A DNA stretch of 64,000 nucleotides from Metabacillus sediminilitoris (GTDB taxonomy: Bacteria; Bacillota; Bacilli; Bacillales; Bacillaceae), in contig NZ_CP046266.1 of assembly GCF_009720625.1 (NCBI RefSeq), forward strand, positions 691,501 to 755,500, given 5' to 3'. The position numbers and the translations under genes are program-made. The notes beneath the pieces were generated by a model, which was not told where the DNA came from, did no database searches, and saw nothing but the letters and a program-made list of their open reading frames with translations. Below are positions 18,883 through 27,896 of the stretch, piece by piece. The stretch's first letter is position 1. Each line of letters begins with the position of its first letter.

Positions 18883-19311
18883 ATGTATCATTATTATGAT
18901 TTAACTAGACAAACGAATAAGTTAATTTCTCATATTGAAAAAGCAATCAATGGAGAGTATAGTGCGATCAATTGTTACTCAAAGATAGCAGAGTTGGCAC
19001 CTAACGAAGAGGTAAAAAAGCAAATACTTGAAATCCGTCAAGATGAGACAAAACATTTTCAACAGTTTGTCCAAATATATGGCAACTTAACTGGACGCCA
19101 ACCTCAACCAAAAATTGTAGAAGAGTGTCCAAATAGCTATAAAAGCTGCTTAGAATTTGCGTTAAAGGATGAGCAGAAAACTGTTGATTTTTACCTGGAT
19201 ATTGCGGATGAATCTACCAATCCAAGAATTAAAGAAGCCTTCCGCAGAGCAGCAGCGGATGAACAAAATCATGCGGTCTGGTTTTTATACTATTTTGTAA
19301 AAGTAAAATAA
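18883..19311 (+). CDS. Ferritin-like/rubrerythrin-type protein (YhjR-like)
   Basis: A 142-residue four-helix protein. Carboxylate-bearing helices show E21-x2-A-I-N (NGEYSAINCYSKI), DETKHF, EFALKDEQKTVDFYLDI and DEQNHAVWF, giving two ExxH-like motifs for a di-iron centre. It resembles the rubrerythrin-domain proteins of Bacillus such as YhjR. There is no C-terminal rubredoxin domain, so it probably stores iron or quenches peroxide with an outside electron donor. TTAGGAGGTAC precedes ATG. Tandem hairpins follow. I did not verify every ligand. Confidence 0.78.
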   Translation: MYHYYDLTRQTNKLISHIEKAINGEYSAINCYSKIAELAPNEEVKKQILEIRQDETKHFQQFVQIYGNLTGRQPQPKIVEECPNSYKSCLEFALKDEQKTVDFYLDIADESTNPRIKEAFRRAAADEQNHAVWFLYYFVKVK

Positions 19312-19317
19312 GAGTTA

Positions 19318-19393
19318 ACTAATAAACTATGAAATACTTCCATAGTTTATTAGTCTAATTCTTCCCATGGCTTATAGCCTTGGGGAGAATTAG
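19318..19393 (+). terminator. Tandem hairpins after the ferritin-like gene
   Basis: ACTAATAAACTATG pairs with CATAGTTTATTAGT, then CTAATTCTTCCC pairs with GGGGAGAATTAG with one G-U pair. Neither has a long T tract, so termination efficiency is uncertain. The rest of the gap to 19646 shows no gene. Confidence 0.6.
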
Positions 19394-19646
19394 AAAGAAT
19401 ACCTTTCATTTTTCCTCATTGAAATCTTATTACCTTCCACATTATTTTTTTATAATTCCTAAATGAATTCTTTGTATAGAATATGACAAATGTAAAGGGG
19501 TTTTTTAGAAAATCAGCAATTATTAAAATCAAATTTACAAAATGAGCAGAAATTTCATGCTATTTTTACCCTGGCTTAACCAAACAAACTTGTCGATAAG
19601 TTAGAGTGGAATTGTCGAAGGAAATAAAAAGGAGAATTAGGCAGAG

Positions 19647-20369
19647 ATGAAATTACAAGAGGACAAGCCTTGTCATTTGGAAATTTCCGAGTATTTCATT
19701 GATCATATTCAATCTGGAGTTTTCAGAGAAAATGAGAAACTCCCCTCAGAAAATGAACTTTGTTTGCAATTTAAGGTAAATCGTCATGTTGTAAGACAGG
19801 CACTTGCAAGGCTTACGAATTTAGGCTGGATTACGCCTTTTCAAGGCAGGGGCTGTTATGTAAATCCAATTCAAAGGCCAATTCAATATGTATTGTCATC
19901 AAACACTCGATTTTCTGACAATATGAAACACTTAGGGATTGAACATCAAAGTGAATTAATTAGCTGGGAAAAAGGCTTGCCAACAGAAGTGGAACAAAAG
20001 AACCTTTTTTTAACAAATAACCAAGCTATTTATCGATTGGAAATTCTTAGATTAATTAATAGACAGCCTCTTTCTATCACAACAACTGTCATGCCTGAAG
20101 AGGAGGTTCCCAATCTGGAAAGCTGCTTAGAAAATTTTTCATCACTTTATCGCATTTTATCAGACAATTATCAGGTGCGGCCTATTCGTTCAAGATCAAT
20201 CTTTCAGGCAACTCTGCCAATGCTTAAGGATGCAAAAATCTTAGAAATTCCAGAAAATATCCCGATTATTCAAATCGAAAGCATCATGAATCATCCAGGC
20301 GGTAATCCGATAGAGTACAGTATTGCAAGAATTAGAGGCGATATGCATAAATGCCTAGTTGAATTTTAG
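19647..20369 (+). CDS. phnF: GntR-family phosphonate utilisation regulator
   Basis: A 240-residue regulator with an N-terminal GntR winged helix (residues about 8-72, LPSENELCLQFKVNRHVVRQAL) and a C-terminal UTRA ligand domain (about 90-235). This is the HutC/PhnF subfamily architecture. It is located immediately before phnD, so it probably represses the phosphonate transporter and perhaps the C-P lyase genes, responding to phosphate or a phosphonate intermediate. ATG follows AAAAGGAGAATTAGG. Start and length are typical for the family. Confidence 0.9.
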   Translation: MKLQEDKPCHLEISEYFIDHIQSGVFRENEKLPSENELCLQFKVNRHVVRQALARLTNLGWITPFQGRGCYVNPIQRPIQYVLSSNTRFSDNMKHLGIEHQSELISWEKGLPTEVEQKNLFLTNNQAIYRLEILRLINRQPLSITTTVMPEEEVPNLESCLENFSSLYRILSDNYQVRPIRSRSIFQATLPMLKDAKILEIPENIPIIQIESIMNHPGGNPIEYSIARIRGDMHKCLVEF

Positions 20370-20456
20370 CTATTCAAAATGAATCAACACTGGAAATGGA
20401 ATTCATACCTTCGGGGATGATAATAAATTAAATTAAAATTTAAGGAGGAAAGTCAA

Positions 20457-21509
20457 ATGAAAAAAGCTCTCTTATTGATTATGTTTTTACTTATTGCAGC
20501 AATTTCCGCAGCATGTTCAGCTGGTGGTGAGAAGACAGCAGCCGGCGGGGAAAAGGCAGCTGGTGGAAGTGGTGACGATACTCTTACTATTGCTTGGTAC
20601 CCAAATGAATCTGGAGCAGATTTGAAAGATGCTCGTGATGAAATTGGTAGAGTTATTGAGGAAGCAACAGGGAAAAAAGTAGAGCATAAAACAACGACAG
20701 ATTATATTATTGCGATTGAAGCATTAGCAACAGGTAACGCTGATTTAGCCTTTATGGGTGCGCAAGGTTATATTGAAGCAAATGCTAAGAATGATAAAGT
20801 TCAACCATTAGTTGTTCCAAGTGGTGCTTCAGGAACATTAGAGGACGCTGTTTATCATAGCTGGTTAGCAGTTAAAAAAGGAAATGAAGATGCTTATAAA
20901 AATGGCGATGAGTATTCTATTGATAACATTGTAGATAAAAAGTTTTCTTTCGTATCTAACAGTTCAACTTCTGGATTTAAAGTTCCTTCAGATGGAATCG
21001 TTTCTCACTTTAGTGAAAAAGATGAGTACAAGGATTTAACACCAGAAGACCTTCTTGAGGGTGGGAAATTCTTTAGTGAAGTTCTTTATGGGGGATCACA
21101 TCAAGGTTCAGCAGTTAACTTATTGTCAGATAAAGCCGATGTTGCAGCATTCTGTGATACTTGTGTAAGCAACTATGTAGAATTAGCAGATGGGGAAGCA
21201 AATACGCCGGGAGCAACTTATAAAGTTAAAGCTGATGCTGCTGAACCATTTAATACAGTTCCAGGTGCAGAATTTAACATTATCTCAGTAACACCAGTAT
21301 TAAATGCTCCTTTTGCAGTAAATACTGAAACAGTTAGTGAAGAAGACAAACAAGCTCTAATCGATGCCTTTACATCTGATGAAATGGCAAATAATGATAA
21401 GGTATTTGTACCTGAAGATGCAACTGGATTATTCACGAAATCGGATAAAGAGCGCTTCTTAGAAGTAGAAGATGCTTGGTTTGATCCAATTAGAGAATTA
21501 TCTAAATAA
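20457..21509 (+). CDS. phnD: Phosphonate ABC transporter, substrate-binding lipoprotein
   Basis: A 350-residue lipoprotein with the lipobox ISAAC (Cys20), followed by a Gly/Ala-rich linker and a periplasmic-binding fold of the PhnD family (LTIAWYPNES, ADLAFMGAQGYIEA, VSNSSTSGFKVPS). It captures phosphonates or related phosphorus compounds outside the membrane and delivers them to PhnE. ATG follows TAAGGAGGAAAG. It begins a compact phnD-C-E-E transcript. The substrate may also be phosphite or phosphate ester, which this family can bind. Confidence 0.94.
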   Translation: MKKALLLIMFLLIAAISAACSAGGEKTAAGGEKAAGGSGDDTLTIAWYPNESGADLKDARDEIGRVIEEATGKKVEHKTTTDYIIAIEALATGNADLAFMGAQGYIEANAKNDKVQPLVVPSGASGTLEDAVYHSWLAVKKGNEDAYKNGDEYSIDNIVDKKFSFVSNSSTSGFKVPSDGIVSHFSEKDEYKDLTPEDLLEGGKFFSEVLYGGSHQGSAVNLLSDKADVAAFCDTCVSNYVELADGEANTPGATYKVKADAAEPFNTVPGAEFNIISVTPVLNAPFAVNTETVSEEDKQALIDAFTSDEMANNDKVFVPEDATGLFTKSDKERFLEVEDAWFDPIRELSK

Positions 21510-21531
21510 ACATTTATAAAGGGAGTTAACT

Positions 21532-22320
21532 ATGACAACGTTATTAGAGTTAAAAAATGTATCAAAACAATATGGTAAAGATACATTAGCGTTATCAGAT
21601 GTTAACTTCTCTGTTAATGAAGGAGAGTTTATTTCCATTATTGGTCCGTCTGGAGCAGGGAAGTCTACTCTCCTTCGCTGTATGAATCGTATGATTGATG
21701 CTAACAGAGGAGAAATATTATTTGATAATGTAAATGTTTTAGATTTGAAGAAAAGAGACCTTAGAAAGTTACGCACAAAAATAGGAATGATTTTTCAACA
21801 CTATAATCTTGTTAACAGGCTAAGTGTTATTGAAAATGTTCTGCACGGAAGACTTGGTTACAAAACGGTTATTGGCGGGGCCTTAGGATTTTATAGTGAA
21901 GAAGAAAAAAGACAAGCTATATCCTTATTAAAGATATTAGGATTAGAAGATCAAATGTACAAACGATGTGATCAGTTAAGCGGTGGACAAAAACAGCGTG
22001 TAGGGATTGCACGAGCGTTAATACAAGATCCTAAATTGTTATTGTGTGATGAACCGATTGCTTCTTTGGATCCTAATGCATCTAAGGTTATTATGGATCA
22101 CTTAAAAAATATTTCGACTACCATGGGGATTACTGTTCTCGTTAATTTGCATCAAGTTGATGTTGCTCTTTCTTATTCAGACAGAGTTATAGGGGTTAGC
22201 AAAGGAAAAGTTGTCTACAATGGATCCCCAAGTGACATCACAAATGAAGAAATACATGGCATTTACGGTTCTGAAGCAGGCGAACTTATCATGGATTTTG
22301 GAGGGAAACACGTTGGGTAA
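21532..22320 (+). CDS. phnC: Phosphonate ABC transporter ATPase
   Basis: A 262-residue ABC ATPase with Walker A GPSGAGKST, signature LSGGQKQRVGIARAL, Walker B LLCDEPIASLD and a switch His in NLHQVD. It powers uptake through the two PhnE permeases. ATG follows AAAGGGAG 22 bp after phnD, and its 3' end overlaps the TTG start of phnE by 8 bp. Confidence 0.95.
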   Translation: MTTLLELKNVSKQYGKDTLALSDVNFSVNEGEFISIIGPSGAGKSTLLRCMNRMIDANRGEILFDNVNVLDLKKRDLRKLRTKIGMIFQHYNLVNRLSVIENVLHGRLGYKTVIGGALGFYSEEEKRQAISLLKILGLEDQMYKRCDQLSGGQKQRVGIARALIQDPKLLLCDEPIASLDPNASKVIMDHLKNISTTMGITVLVNLHQVDVALSYSDRVIGVSKGKVVYNGSPSDITNEEIHGIYGSEAGELIMDFGGKHVG

Positions 22321-23095
22321 TTTTTTCGTTAAGAAAAGAGTACAGTCACTTCTTGTTATTTCCTTATTACTCCTTGTTTCATACGGTTCAATTCTGATTA
22401 CCGAATTTGATGTTATAGCTGGTTTGAATTCGATTCCGAATGCAATTACATGGGGAATTTCTAATTTTTACCCAACGATGGAATCACTTGAGAAACTGCC
22501 AAGCATTTTAGAAAAACTTCAAGAAACGGTATTAATATCAATTGCTGCTGCTTCAGTAGCTGCTATTTTTGCCATTGTGTTTGCCATTATTGGATCAAAG
22601 ACAACAAGAATGAATGGGGTTTTAAGTACATTTAGCAGAGGAATAGCTACTTTATTTCGAAATATTGATGTGGCAGCATGGTCAATGATTTTGTTATTTT
22701 CATTTGGACAAAGCTCATTAACTGGTTATTTCGCTTTATTCTTTGTTTCTTTTGGCTTTTTAACAAGAGCGTTTATGGAGACAATTGATGAAGTTGGAGT
22801 TGGATCTGTTGAGGCGCTTACGTCAACAGGTGCAAGCTATACGTCAACTATTATACATTCTGTCATCCCTTCCTGCATTCCCCAAATTATTAGCTGGGTA
22901 TTATTTATGATTGAAACAAATATACGCAGTGCTACATTAGTAGGAATCCTCACGGGAACAGGCATCGGTTTTTCTTTCGACTTGTTTTATAAAAGCTTAA
23001 ATTATAATGCAGCAAGTTTAGTTGTTTTGACAATTGTCGTAACCATCTTAACAATTGAATTCATTTCAAATTATGTAAGAAGGGTGATTTTATAA
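22313..23095 (+). CDS. phnE: Phosphonate ABC transporter permease 1
   Basis: A 260-residue inner-membrane permease of the PhnE type with about six helices and the cytoplasmic EAA loop GVGSVEALTSTGASYTSTI. A TTG start inside the end of phnC is chosen: TTGGAGGGAAAC precedes it and the preceding in-frame ATG would overlap phnC by over 100 bp. It pairs with the second permease to form a heterodimer. Confidence 0.9.
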   Translation: MGNFFVKKRVQSLLVISLLLLVSYGSILITEFDVIAGLNSIPNAITWGISNFYPTMESLEKLPSILEKLQETVLISIAAASVAAIFAIVFAIIGSKTTRMNGVLSTFSRGIATLFRNIDVAAWSMILLFSFGQSSLTGYFALFFVSFGFLTRAFMETIDEVGVGSVEALTSTGASYTSTIIHSVIPSCIPQIISWVLFMIETNIRSATLVGILTGTGIGFSFDLFYKSLNYNAASLVVLTIVVTILTIEFISNYVRRVIL

Positions 23096-23961
23096 TGAGA
23101 GTTGGTGAGTATAGTAAAGTTGATCATACTGAGAGCTTCCAGCTAAATTCGTTAAATAAACGGATAAAAATTAAACGAATCAATAAAGCTACTATCACTA
23201 TTCGATTAACGATGATCATGCTGATTTTATTGACGATCTATGGTTTTCTAACCTTTGATTATAAGAATATCAATCTATTTGATGGTATTCTCATGACACT
23301 TACTAATCTTAAAGTGATGTTCTTAGAGGCTCATTTTGTCCATTTTACATTTCCAGAAGCCATATACCAATCTCTAGTTACAATGGGACTGGCGTTATTA
23401 ACAACATTGATAGGAGCGTTCATAGCTCTGATTTTAGCATTATTTGCTGCACAAAACTTGTCAACAGCTAGAGTATCGAATAGTATTAAAGGCTTTGTTG
23501 CATTTATTAGAGCAGTTCCAACTGTTTTATGGGTACTGATCTTTGCTGTCGCGGCAGGATTAGGCAGTGTCGCAGCAGTTATCGGGATGACCTTCCATTC
23601 AATTGGATACTTAATAAAAGCTTACTCTGAATCATTTGAAGAGTTAGATGAAGGTGTGATCGAAGCGTTAAGAGGAAGCGGTGCAAGCTGGTGGCAAATT
23701 GTTTTTCAGGCTGTTATTCCGTCATCCTTAACATACCTGATCTCATGGACATTTTTACGATTTGAAATCAACTTTGGTGTGGCAATTGCAATGGGTGCTG
23801 CTGCAGGGGCTGGCGGTATTGGTTTCGATATGTTTATGGCAAGCAGCTTTTATCTTGATTTACGAGAAGTAGGAACAATTACGTACTTCATTTTATTCTT
23901 CGCTGTTCTATTAGAAATTATCGCTACAAGAATTAAATCCAAATTACAAATCAAACTATAA
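23095..23961 (+). CDS. phnE: Phosphonate ABC transporter permease 2
   Basis: A 288-residue PhnE paralogue with a longer cytoplasmic N-terminus (residues 1-35), about six helices and an EAA loop (DEGVIEALRGSGASWWQIV). Its ATG shares one base with the stop codon of permease 1. Two divergent phnE genes are common in Bacillaceae phosphonate systems. A hairpin terminator follows, so the transporter transcript ends before the C-P lyase genes. Confidence 0.92.
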   Translation: MRVGEYSKVDHTESFQLNSLNKRIKIKRINKATITIRLTMIMLILLTIYGFLTFDYKNINLFDGILMTLTNLKVMFLEAHFVHFTFPEAIYQSLVTMGLALLTTLIGAFIALILALFAAQNLSTARVSNSIKGFVAFIRAVPTVLWVLIFAVAAGLGSVAAVIGMTFHSIGYLIKAYSESFEELDEGVIEALRGSGASWWQIVFQAVIPSSLTYLISWTFLRFEINFGVAIAMGAAAGAGGIGFDMFMASSFYLDLREVGTITYFILFFAVLLEIIATRIKSKLQIKL

Positions 23962-23976
23962 TTTTACTCGATTTGA

Positions 23977-24006
23977 AAGCACAGGAAAGACATACTTGTG
24001 CTTTTT
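23977..24006 (+). terminator. Terminator of the phnDCEE transcript
   Basis: AAGCACA pairs with TGTGCTT around a 13-nt loop, followed by TTTTTC. Confidence 0.75.
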
Positions 24007-24032
24007 CTTTTACCCAAATGTTCTTCTTTAAA

Positions 24033-24055
24033 GGCTCTTTTCTAATAGATTGTTA
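24033..24055 (+). repeat. Orphan left end of the GGCT-ended miniature repeat
   Basis: GGCTCTTTTCTAATAGATTG is nearly identical to the end of the copies at 15.7 and 58.5 kb, but the rest of the element is absent. It marks the junction between the phn transporter transcript and the inserted amine oxidase/Tat operon. Confidence 0.6.
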
Positions 24056-24492
24056 TAAAACGGTAGTTTTATAGAAAGGATAGCGCATTTTTGGAGTTTA
24101 TCATATAAAATAATAGTAAATTAACGTACATATCGACATCTAAACCATCAAATTTATAAATGGAGTGACCCATGATGTTTCCATTAGGTTCTGAACAACG
24201 CCCGATCATTAACATACCGACAATAACAATAATGTCCCCAATAATTTTTGAAGTCACTAATAGAAGGGCAATGAGTGCGGTAAAAATAGGAGGAAAATTC
24301 ATAGAAATACCGGCTGTTCTTGCGATTAGTGTGTTAGGAATGAGCTATTCATTTTTGAGTAGCTTACTACGGAATTTAAAGGTGTTGCAAATACAGAAAC
24401 GGTTATTGTCAAAACATCACTGATTTATGTTAAAGAGCAAGGTTGGAAGGTGGATGATGTTGAGTTTGTTGGACAATTGACTGCTCGAGAAT
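24056..24492. other. Non-coding or decayed stretch with possible gene remnant
   Basis: Two overlapping open frames on opposite strands (plus 24172, minus 24302) lack convincing ribosome sites or recognisable products. Near the 3' end the plus strand reads LTTEFKGVANTETVIVKTSL and continues to a stop at 24494 as well-formed codons without a start, preceded by an in-frame stop. This looks like the tail of a degraded gene. Confidence 0.4.
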
Positions 24493-24534
24493 AAAAAAGA
24501 AAAAACGCTAGGATGATAGTGTTTTTTCTTTTTT
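24493..24534 (-). terminator. Terminator of the amine oxidase/Tat operon, bidirectional
   Basis: AAAAAAGAAAAAACGCTA pairs with TAGTGTTTTTTCTTTTTT with one G-U pair. T runs on both strands fit a bidirectional terminator. Confidence 0.8.
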
Positions 24535-24626
24535 AATTAATGGACATAGTATTAATTGTTTATTTATTTTTTTAATACAGTATATAATTAAAAAAGGATC
24601 TTCTTGAATAAAAACATAATAATGAA

Positions 24627-25355
24627 TTACACTGTCAATTCCAATTCCCTTGCGAGTCTCTTCTTATAAACAATCTTGGAAATAGAAACGCTCAATTCGT
24701 AAAGAAGAAGTAAAGGAACAATAACTAGAATATCTGAGATAAAATCAGGAGGAGTAATAAGGATTGACACCACAACGAGTACAAAATAGGAAGCTTTCCT
24801 CGCCTTTGCCAACCTCACTGGATTAAGTATTCCTAGTCTCGTTAAAAACATCACTACCAACGGCATCTCAAATAGAAAGCCGAAAGGTAAGCTAATGTGA
24901 ATCATGAACTTAAAATATTTATCTGCTGTAAACATCGTTTCAAACTGCCCTGCAGAAATATTCATTAGAAATCCTAATACAATTGGAAACAATACCAAGT
25001 ATCCAAAGCAGATTCCAACAATAAACAATATGAATAATCCTGGGATGAAGAATAAAGTTACTTTACTCTCGTCTTTTGTCAGAGCAGGAGCTATAAATTT
25101 CCATAACTGAAATGCAGCTACAGGAATTGTCAATGCTATTGCAAAAACACCAGAGATCATCATATACACCCATAAAATATCACTTGGTCCTAGTACAGCT
25201 AATTTCTCATTAAGATCTCTAATTAACCAATTATAAATATCTTGGACAAAAACAAATGCACAAACAAAAAAGATAATGAATGCTAACAAAACTATGATAA
25301 TTCGTTTACGAAGTTCTTCTAAATGTCCAATGAGATTAAGTTCTTTGTTTTCCAT
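24627..25355 (-). CDS. tatC: Twin-arginine translocase subunit TatC
   Basis: A 242-residue, six-helix protein beginning with the TatC cytoplasmic signature HLEELRKRI and containing the family segments LWKFIAPALTKDE, FGFLFEMPLVVMFL and SILITPPDFISD. TatC recognises the twin-arginine signal of folded substrates. It is the last gene of a four-gene transcript whose first product carries a Tat signal, so this is a dedicated translocase. ATG follows AACAGGAGGCG. Confidence 0.95.
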   Translation of the reverse strand: MENKELNLIGHLEELRKRIIIVLLAFIIFFVCAFVFVQDIYNWLIRDLNEKLAVLGPSDILWVYMMISGVFAIALTIPVAAFQLWKFIAPALTKDESKVTLFFIPGLFILFIVGICFGYLVLFPIVLGFLMNISAGQFETMFTADKYFKFMIHISLPFGFLFEMPLVVMFLTRLGILNPVRLAKARKASYFVLVVVSILITPPDFISDILVIVPLLLLYELSVSISKIVYKKRLARELELTV

Positions 25356-25414
25356 GATGGACGCCTCCTGTTAAAAAAAGAAGTAGACGAGTTTCCCCGC
25401 CTACATCATCATAA

Positions 25415-25645
25415 TCAAACTACTGATTTATCCTGTTTCGTTTCTATAGCGGTTAATCCAGTGTTTTTCTTTTCATCTCTTTCCTCATTTTCATCATCTG
25501 ATACTAAACCTTTTGTCGCATTCTTAAATTCTGATAAAGTATTTCCGAAAGCTCGACCGATCGCAGGTAATTTAGAAGGTCCAAAGATTACAAGTGCTAT
25601 TATTAGAATTAAAATCAAGCCTGGTACACCGATATTTTGTAACAT
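25415..25645 (-). CDS. tatA: Twin-arginine translocase pore subunit TatA
   Basis: A 76-residue protein: a short N-terminal membrane helix ([15 protein letters not shown]), the hinge FGPSKLP, an amphipathic helix ([19 protein letters not shown]) and an acidic/charged tail. These are diagnostic of TatA in Gram-positive TatA-TatC systems, which lack TatB. The ATG at 25645 is preferred because ATAGGAGTG lies upstream; the in-frame TTG 18 bp earlier would include that site. Confidence 0.94.
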   Translation of the reverse strand: MLQNIGVPGLILILIIALVIFGPSKLPAIGRAFGNTLSEFKNATKGLVSDDENEERDEKKNTGLTAIETKQDKSVV

Positions 25646-25674
25646 TAAATTCACTCCTATCAAATAATCTGTTA

Positions 25675-26217
25675 TTACTTGTTTGTATTTTTATAAGCTA
25701 CTTCTGCTTCAATCTCAATGAGAAAATCGGGACTAACTAAACTTTCCACACCTACAGTAGATCGAGCAGTTTTCACTGGGTTTTCTTTTGTATTAAAGAA
25801 TTGGGCATAAGCATCAAACCATCCTTGATAATCTGGTTTATTTCCTTTGTTTGGATCTGGAGCAACATATACTCGCAGATATGTTACATCATTAAGGGAA
25901 AGTCCTTTAGCTTCTAAATCTGTTTCAAATTTCTTTAAGATTCCGATTGCTTGAGTTTCTGTATCACCATATCTTTCGTATGTAGTTTTTCCATCTTTAT
26001 TTAGAAGAGGTGGGACAGTTCCGCTAAACGATAACCGATTAAAATTGTGTGGTACATTAACTGAACTAGAAATTGCAGAAGTTGGAGATCCAAAGAAGGT
26101 TACTTCCTTGGATTTCAATGCGTCTTTTTCACTACCTGCTGAGGCAAAAGAGAATCCTACAATTAAACTTGTCCCAATGACTGTAGTGGCAATGATTGAT
26201 TTAATTGTCTTTTTCAT
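25675..26217 (-). CDS. Exported RidA/YjgF-family imine deaminase
   Basis: A 180-residue protein with a Sec signal peptide (residues 1-27, ending FSFASA) and a RidA domain (about 45-176). The substrate Arg is in ARSTVGV and the catalytic-site glutamates are in LIEIEAEV. RidA proteins hydrolyse reactive 2-imino/enamino acids released by amino acid-oxidising or PLP enzymes, and are normally cytoplasmic. Here it is exported and lies 53 bp after a Tat-exported flavin amine oxidase, whose imine product it could clear outside the cell. Its signal lacks a twin arginine, so it should travel by Sec. ATG follows AAAGGAGCTG. Confidence 0.9.
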   Translation of the reverse strand: MKKTIKSIIATTVIGTSLIVGFSFASAGSEKDALKSKEVTFFGSPTSAISSSVNVPHNFNRLSFSGTVPPLLNKDGKTTYERYGDTETQAIGILKKFETDLEAKGLSLNDVTYLRVYVAPDPNKGNKPDYQGWFDAYAQFFNTKENPVKTARSTVGVESLVSPDFLIEIEAEVAYKNTNK

Positions 26218-26270
26218 AAAGTCAGCTCCTTTAATCTTTGAAACATGGATAGTTAAAATAAATCAATTGT

Positions 26271-27896
26271 TTATCCTACTTTAGAAGGAACCTTACCTTC
26301 TTTTAGTACGTCTTCATGAATTCTGCTAACTACAATTCTTGCTGATTCAAATGCACCTGCCATCCATCCAGTTAAATAACTGAGATGTTCACCAGCAAGA
26401 TGAACTCGACCTTGTGGCTCATTTAAAATTGGATAGTAGCTTTTAAGATCAGATGCGGAGTATTCTGCCCATCCACCTTCATTGTATTTAATTTTATGCC
26501 ATGCTACTGAGAAGGAATTTTCAAATTCTTTTGAATATTGAGGGTGTATCTTTGCTCCTTGATTTAAAGCACGGGCCTGCCGCTGTGAAAGGGATAGATC
26601 TCCATAATCTACTGCATTTTGACCAAAATTATAATAGCCAATTAATACACCTTTTTGTGATAAATAGCCATATGAAGGGTACCAAATCTGTGAAATATCC
26701 ATATTCGTTGTAGTAATGCCACCAAGAATACGATCATCCTGCTCCCAGAATCTATTTTTAAATTGAAAACCAATTTTCCCAGTCTTTGCATAATTAATAC
26801 TTCTAATTGCATTTTTCATTGGTTCAGTAAAATCAGCTGAAATATTTTTTAATACAGGGAGTGGGATTGTACAAATACAATAATCACCTGTGATTTCCTT
26901 TGTTTTTCCATCAGCTTTTGTTTTGTAAACAATCCGAACACCATTTGCTGTTTGTCTAATTTCTTGTACTTCAGCTCCGAATGTTATTATTCCAGGTAAC
27001 TGCTTTTCAAGAGCCTTTGGAATTTGGTCCATCCCTCCAACTGGTTGGAACATCATAGGCTGTTGTTGAAAACTATAATCTCCACTAATATTATTCATCA
27101 TCCCTGATTGAAGAAGCTCGCTAAAGGAATAAGGTTGATCTATTGTACCAGGCTGATGACCTCCACCAGGTAATTCCTTATATCCACGGCGACTAGAACC
27201 TTTGTATGTATAATCTGTAGATAAATCACCTTCTCTTTTTAGATATGCTGTTAATTTTTCAATATCATCTTTTGTAAGAGGAGAATCTAACGATGTTTTA
27301 TCTGCAACTTTAGCTAATAATTCCGAAACATAGCCTCGAGTATCAGACTTTACAGTACCCTTACGTATTTTCTGATTGGATAGAGGACCTGCATTTTCCT
27401 GATAGTAGTACGAGAATTCATTTGAATTAGCAAATACTTCAAGTTCAACTCCCAGTTCTCTACAATAATCTAGTGTTACATGATGTTGTGGAATACGGGC
27501 AGGGCCTGCATTCATGTATTGTCCTTTATCAAATTTAGATGTTTGTTTCACACCATTAATTTCCGTTTCTGTAGTACCTTGTCTAACTGTCCAGTTTCGG
27601 CCACCAGTACGATCCCTTGCCTCAAGTATTTTACAGTTGTATCCAGCTTTACCCAATTCATAAGCTGCTGCCATTCCGGCAATGCCTGCTCCTAAAATGA
27701 TAATTTTTTTACCATTTTTATTTGCCATAGTTAAATCACTTCTTTTAGGAGCGTTGAATTCTTTTGCGCTTGCTAACGAGTGACCCAATAAACCTAAAGA
27801 TTCCATTGCGCCCCAAACTGCAACTGCTCCACCAACTTTACCAGCTTGGTTAAGAAAATCTCTTCTTGTCATGCCTTTACCTTGGTTATTTTCCAT
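26271..27896 (-). CDS. Tat-exported flavin-containing amine / L-amino acid oxidase
   Basis: A 541-residue flavoprotein. The N-terminus contains R11-R12-D-F-L followed by a hydrophobic stretch ending ASA, a twin-arginine signal. Residues about 64-92 form the FAD-binding fold (IIILGAGIAGMAAAYELGKAG) and RTGGRNW is the second flavin motif. The C-terminal FAD motif is HLAGEHLSYLTGWMAGAFESA. This is the amine oxidase/LAAO family, which turns an amino acid or amine into an imine plus H2O2. It heads an operon with exported RidA, TatA and TatC. ATG follows AAAAGGAGATAA. The substrate cannot be told from sequence. Confidence 0.93.
   Translation of the reverse strand: MENNQGKGMTRRDFLNQAGKVGGAVAVWGAMESLGLLGHSLASAKEFNAPKRSDLTMANKNGKKIIILGAGIAGMAAAYELGKAGYNCKILEARDRTGGRNWTVRQGTTETEINGVKQTSKFDKGQYMNAGPARIPQHHVTLDYCRELGVELEVFANSNEFSYYYQENAGPLSNQKIRKGTVKSDTRGYVSELLAKVADKTSLDSPLTKDDIEKLTAYLKREGDLSTDYTYKGSSRRGYKELPGGGHQPGTIDQPYSFSELLQSGMMNNISGDYSFQQQPMMFQPVGGMDQIPKALEKQLPGIITFGAEVQEIRQTANGVRIVYKTKADGKTKEITGDYCICTIPLPVLKNISADFTEPMKNAIRSINYAKTGKIGFQFKNRFWEQDDRILGGITTTNMDISQIWYPSYGYLSQKGVLIGYYNFGQNAVDYGDLSLSQRQARALNQGAKIHPQYSKEFENSFSVAWHKIKYNEGGWAEYSASDLKSYYPILNEPQGRVHLAGEHLSYLTGWMAGAFESARIVVSRIHEDVLKEGKVPSKVG

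Noticed and set aside
24069..24423. Overlapping opposite-strand frames (77 and 83 codons)
   Set aside because: Neither has a family match or a convincing ribosome site; treated as possible remnant only.
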